Below, one piece after another: positions 61,116-64,000 of a stretch of DNA of 64,000 nucleotides. Origin of the DNA: Phallus indusiatus (taxonomy: Eukaryota > Basidiomycota > Agaricomycetes > Phallales > Phallaceae). The stretch is taken from positions 1 to 64,000 of the forward strand of contig JAQFWX010000022.1 in assembly GCA_027605045.1 (NCBI GenBank), written 5' to 3'. A program made the position numbers and the translations under genes. The notes under the pieces were generated by a model. That model saw only the letters and a list, made by a program, of their open reading frames with translations, had not been told where the DNA came from and did not search any database. Positions within the stretch are counted from its first letter, which is position 1. Each line of letters begins with the position of its first letter.

Positions 61116-62867
61116 ATGGGTGTCCTAGATATCGTTCCTGTACGTCATTCTAATCAGCCCTTCTATATTGCTTTATGCGGTTTCACTAACTGGTTTCTTG
61201 GTTAGGCTGGCGTTTTGACTGGTGACCAAACCAGAAAACTTTTTGAATATGCAAGAGCTAACGAAGTATGTAGAAATGTTTGTCTATTCCAGTTGCATAT
61301 ACGGATCTCATTATCTTGTCTAGTTCGCTATACCGGTGGGTAATCTTTCAAGCCATCTACGATCAGAAACATGAACCATCTTGTTAAACTGTTGTGTCGA
61401 CATTTTATATTCAGGCCATAGTATGTGCATATTCCTTCAGATCTCACGTTCTCTTGAATTTATCGTGTAGAACGTTACCTCCTCTTCAACCGCAAACGCA
61501 GTACTCGAGGCCGCTCGTGATATCAAATCCCCCATCATCCTCCAAGTCTCCCAAGGTGGATCCGCGTACTTTGCAGGAAAAGGTCTTCCAAACGGAAACC
61601 AAGAAGCTAGTATCGCTGGTGCTATCGCAGCCGCAAAGCACATCAGAACCGTTGCTCCATATTACGGAGTGTAAGGATCATGTCTTCCATTATGCTTGCA
61701 TTTTTCTCTTATACTAAACATCCTTAGTCCCGTCGTTTTGCATACAGATCACTGTGCAAAAAAACTTTTACCATGGTTCGACGGGATGCTCGAGGCTGAT
61801 GAACAACATTACAAAGAATTCGGTGTCGCGCTTTTCAGCTCACACATGCTTGATTTATCCGAAGAGCCGAAGCACGAGAACATTGAAATTTGCGTATCAT
61901 ATTTGAAAAAACTCCATGCGATAGGCGTCTGGCTCGAGATGGAAATTGGTATCACCGGTGGCGAAGAAGACGGAGTTGATAATACCGGCGTTGACAATGC
62001 CGCTCTATACACCCAACCTGAAGATATCTTTGACGTATATGACGCTCTCAGCAAAGTTTCACCGAACTTCAGTATTGCTGCTGGATTTGGAAACGTACAT
62101 GGCGTTTATAAACCTGGCAATGTTAAACTGCGTCCCGATTTATTGGGAAAACATCAGGCACACGTTTCTGTGAAGACTGGGAAGGAGAAGCCTCTGTGCG
62201 TTGTGTTTTTTTAAATATCATTTTATGAAATTCACGGACTTCATTTATTCCCTTGTTCCGACTAGTTTCCTTGTCTTCCACGGCGGATCAGGCTCGACTA
62301 AGGAGGAAATCCGCACCGCCGTTGAGAATGGTGTAGTGAAGATGAATGTTGATACCGGTACGTGTATCAAAACAAGTCCGATATTTGTTTCTGATACCTG
62401 ATTTTTGATTTGTGCAGACACCCAATTCGCCTATTTGAGCGGTATCAGAGTATGTTTCTCCTTTCTCGAAAAAAACTCATCATTTTTTATTCTTATATAA
62501 ATAAACAGGATTTCGTATTGAAGAAGAAAGACTACCTCTTAACCCAGGTCGGTAACCCCGAAGGACCTGACAAGCCTAACAAGAAGGTGCTCCGTCTTTC
62601 CCACTTACGCGTATCACGACACTAATTTCATTTTCCTTCCGTCTTCTCTTCTTATTTAACTCGGTGATTAACGCGTTTCTTCCCATCATATTCACAGTAC
62701 TATGATCCTCGTGTCTGGGTCCGTGAGGGCGAAAAGACATTGACTGAGCGCGTCAAAGAGGCATGCGCGGATCTCGGAAACGTCGGTGCGTTTTTTTTTT
62801 CAAATTATGACCTTCATTTTTTTTCGCGGATTTCTTTCTGATTTTGTTTCCGCTAGGACGACTCTGA
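61116..62867 (+). CDS. fba1: Fructose-bisphosphate aldolase, class II
   Basis: Zinc-dependent aldolase of glycolysis/gluconeogenesis, cleaving fructose-1,6-bisphosphate to DHAP and glyceraldehyde-3-phosphate. Eleven exons fit exactly: 61116-61139, 61206-61265, 61324-61335, 61415-61420, 61471-61670, 61728-62195, 62266-62357, 62418-62449, 62509-62586, 62698-62785 and 62857-62867, giving 356 residues. Motifs: MGVLDIVP, FAIPAINVTSSS, the zinc-site VVLHTDHCAKK, LEMEIGITGGEEDGVDN, AAGFGNVHGVYKPGNVKL, LVFHGGSGSTKEEI, VVKMNVDTDTQFAY and YYDPRVWVREGE. Exons 3 and 4 are only 12 and 6 nt. The C-terminus reads DLGNVGRL rather than the usual NVNTL, using a last 11-nt exon. Family length is ~359. Confidence 0.95.
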
Positions 62868-63909
62868 TTGTTTCTTTGCCGCCGCTGTAAGAAGAGGGGG
62901 TTTCTGGTCTCCGATTCGGCGACTCGGAAGGTTTGAATAAATGAAAGGAAATAGATCAATGTACAAAATATGTTAGAGAATGTAAACGTTTCAGCTTCTT
63001 TGAAGAGAGAATAAGATGTGGGTTTCCAAGCTCTTCATTGTCAAAACAAAAGTGAAGTTTCAATAATCTGATCATGATCACTTGTGTTATGACGAAATCA
63101 GTCATGATCAATGAATACTAACTATCTCTCCTCACACCCCTTTGATTGTCCTAGATCAGTCGAATATCCACTTTAGGGGGGTTCCTTTGAGGGGTTCACT
63201 GCTATGTTGAATCCAGTGGAGTCGCACCGTTTTCCTAGTTCTTATTATCGTCGTTCTAAGGTTTTGGAAAGGAGATACGTGAGCGCGCGTAAACTACTGA
63301 GTGGTTAAGGTTTTGAATTTGGGGACTTGTCGATTGATACCATAATATTTAGGGATACCAAAGTAACGTTTTGTGTTTTGACTCTACATGCTCTAGTATT
63401 CACGACATAATTATATTAAACGGTGATTTGAACCCAACTAAAAACACCGGCACTGGTTCAACTCCTGTCCAATTGTATACCGCTTTATGCTTATAACGCG
63501 CACGGTAATCAAATGTGTGATGAAAACAAATGATGTTCAAGAATGTGTGATAGTAGCGAGCGCCAATGATATGGCATCGGCGTTGCACCGGCGCGGCGTC
63601 TGTGACGTAAACAAGTCTCAACGCATTTTGTCTCTTCCGCGCCCTCGCATCATCTCCATAACTAGGATTAAATGACTTTCCGTGTTATGAACAAATGCGC
63701 GGGTCTCTTGGCGCCGTTGTTGTTTGGTATTGCAATAATAGGCTAGGAAATGAAGGACCGAGCTCTTCGTAAATCCAATCGACCGCCAGTTTACCAATTC
63801 TCTACAGGGGTTCTCAATATACCCCCATTAGAAATATCTTATCCGATCTTCCCAGTATTCAATAATATCGGCGAAAGGGCGTTTTGTCTTTCGTTATATA
63901 TATATCACC
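62868..63909. other. Intergenic, right end
   Basis: Downstream of the aldolase. Only short ORFs. A GTTATATATATAT element at ~63892-63905 lies just before the possible start at 63910. Confidence 0.4.
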
Positions 63910-64000
63910 ATGGAATTTTTTCCACCTTACCCATCAACTCCCCCGCCAGCGAACATTCGAAGGTCTTCTTCCCATTTACACATGCCAACGACCAACTATG
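63910..64000 (+). CDS. Possible 5' end of a gene cut by the window edge
   Basis: ATG in a good context (CACCATGG) opens a frame that stays open for 30 codons to the window end (MEFFPPYPSTPPPANIRRSS and on), Pro/Ser-rich. The AT-rich TATA-like element is only ~5-15 bp upstream, too close for this to be the first translated ATG unless transcription starts elsewhere. Weak call. Confidence 0.3.
   Translation, partial: MEFFPPYPSTPPPANIRRSSSHLHMPTTNY

Overview
The window is eukaryotic nuclear DNA from a filamentous basidiomycete, most likely a mushroom-forming Agaricomycete. The evidence is the dense short (about 45-85 nt) GT-AG introns in nearly every gene, together with families typical of agarics: a fruit-body lectin, aegerolysins, DUF7330, Sulfotransferase_4, PLAC8 proteins and an agaric-type MYND protein. 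Base composition is AT-leaning. There is no rRNA gene, CRISPR array, intact transposon or convincing functional tRNA. I cannot name the species. Splice sites were placed by eye so that exon phases add up; multi-exon genes are given as full spans with exons listed in the evidence.

Layout. 1-5.4 kb: a decayed fruit-body lectin copy at the left edge, a MYND zinc-finger protein, and a near-complete lectin with one frame break. 5.4-7.9 kb: no gene seen. 7.9-19.8 kb: a housekeeping block holding UMP/CMP kinase, an orphan ORF, a DUF7330 protein, an oxidoreductase-like (OXLD1-type) protein, ribosomal protein eL20 (L18a), a UBL3-like ubiquitin-fold protein and a large single-pass membrane protein. 19.8-31.5 kb: gene-poor, with one agaric-specific protein at 22.6-23.8 kb. 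31.5-37.3 kb: a Pmp3/UPF0057 membrane peptide, S-adenosylhomocysteinase sharing a short divergent promoter with a Som1-like mitochondrial protein, and two unknown proteins. 39.1-42.6 kb: three tandem, diverged aegerolysin genes. 44.4-49.2 kb: a DUF2264 protein, an orphan coiled-coil protein and a Sulfotransferase_4 protein. 49.8 kb: a tRNA-derived SINE-like relic. 50.7-51.9 kb: a maltose/galactoside O-acetyltransferase-like hexapeptide-repeat enzyme. 53.5-59.4 kb: three PLAC8 genes. 59.6-62.9 kb: a small heat-shock protein and class II fructose-bisphosphate aldolase. A possible gene start lies at the right edge.

Themes. (1) Lineage-specific, locally duplicated families (lectin, aegerolysin, PLAC8) alternate with conserved single-copy genes (aldolase, SAHH, eL20, UMP kinase). 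(2) Several genes that should be intact carry apparent one-base losses, often in homopolymers (eL20, UBL3-like, lectin and others), which suggests consensus errors in the assembly as readily as real pseudogenes. (3) Gene structure is extreme in places: first exons that are only ATG, and internal exons of 6, 7 and 12 nt.
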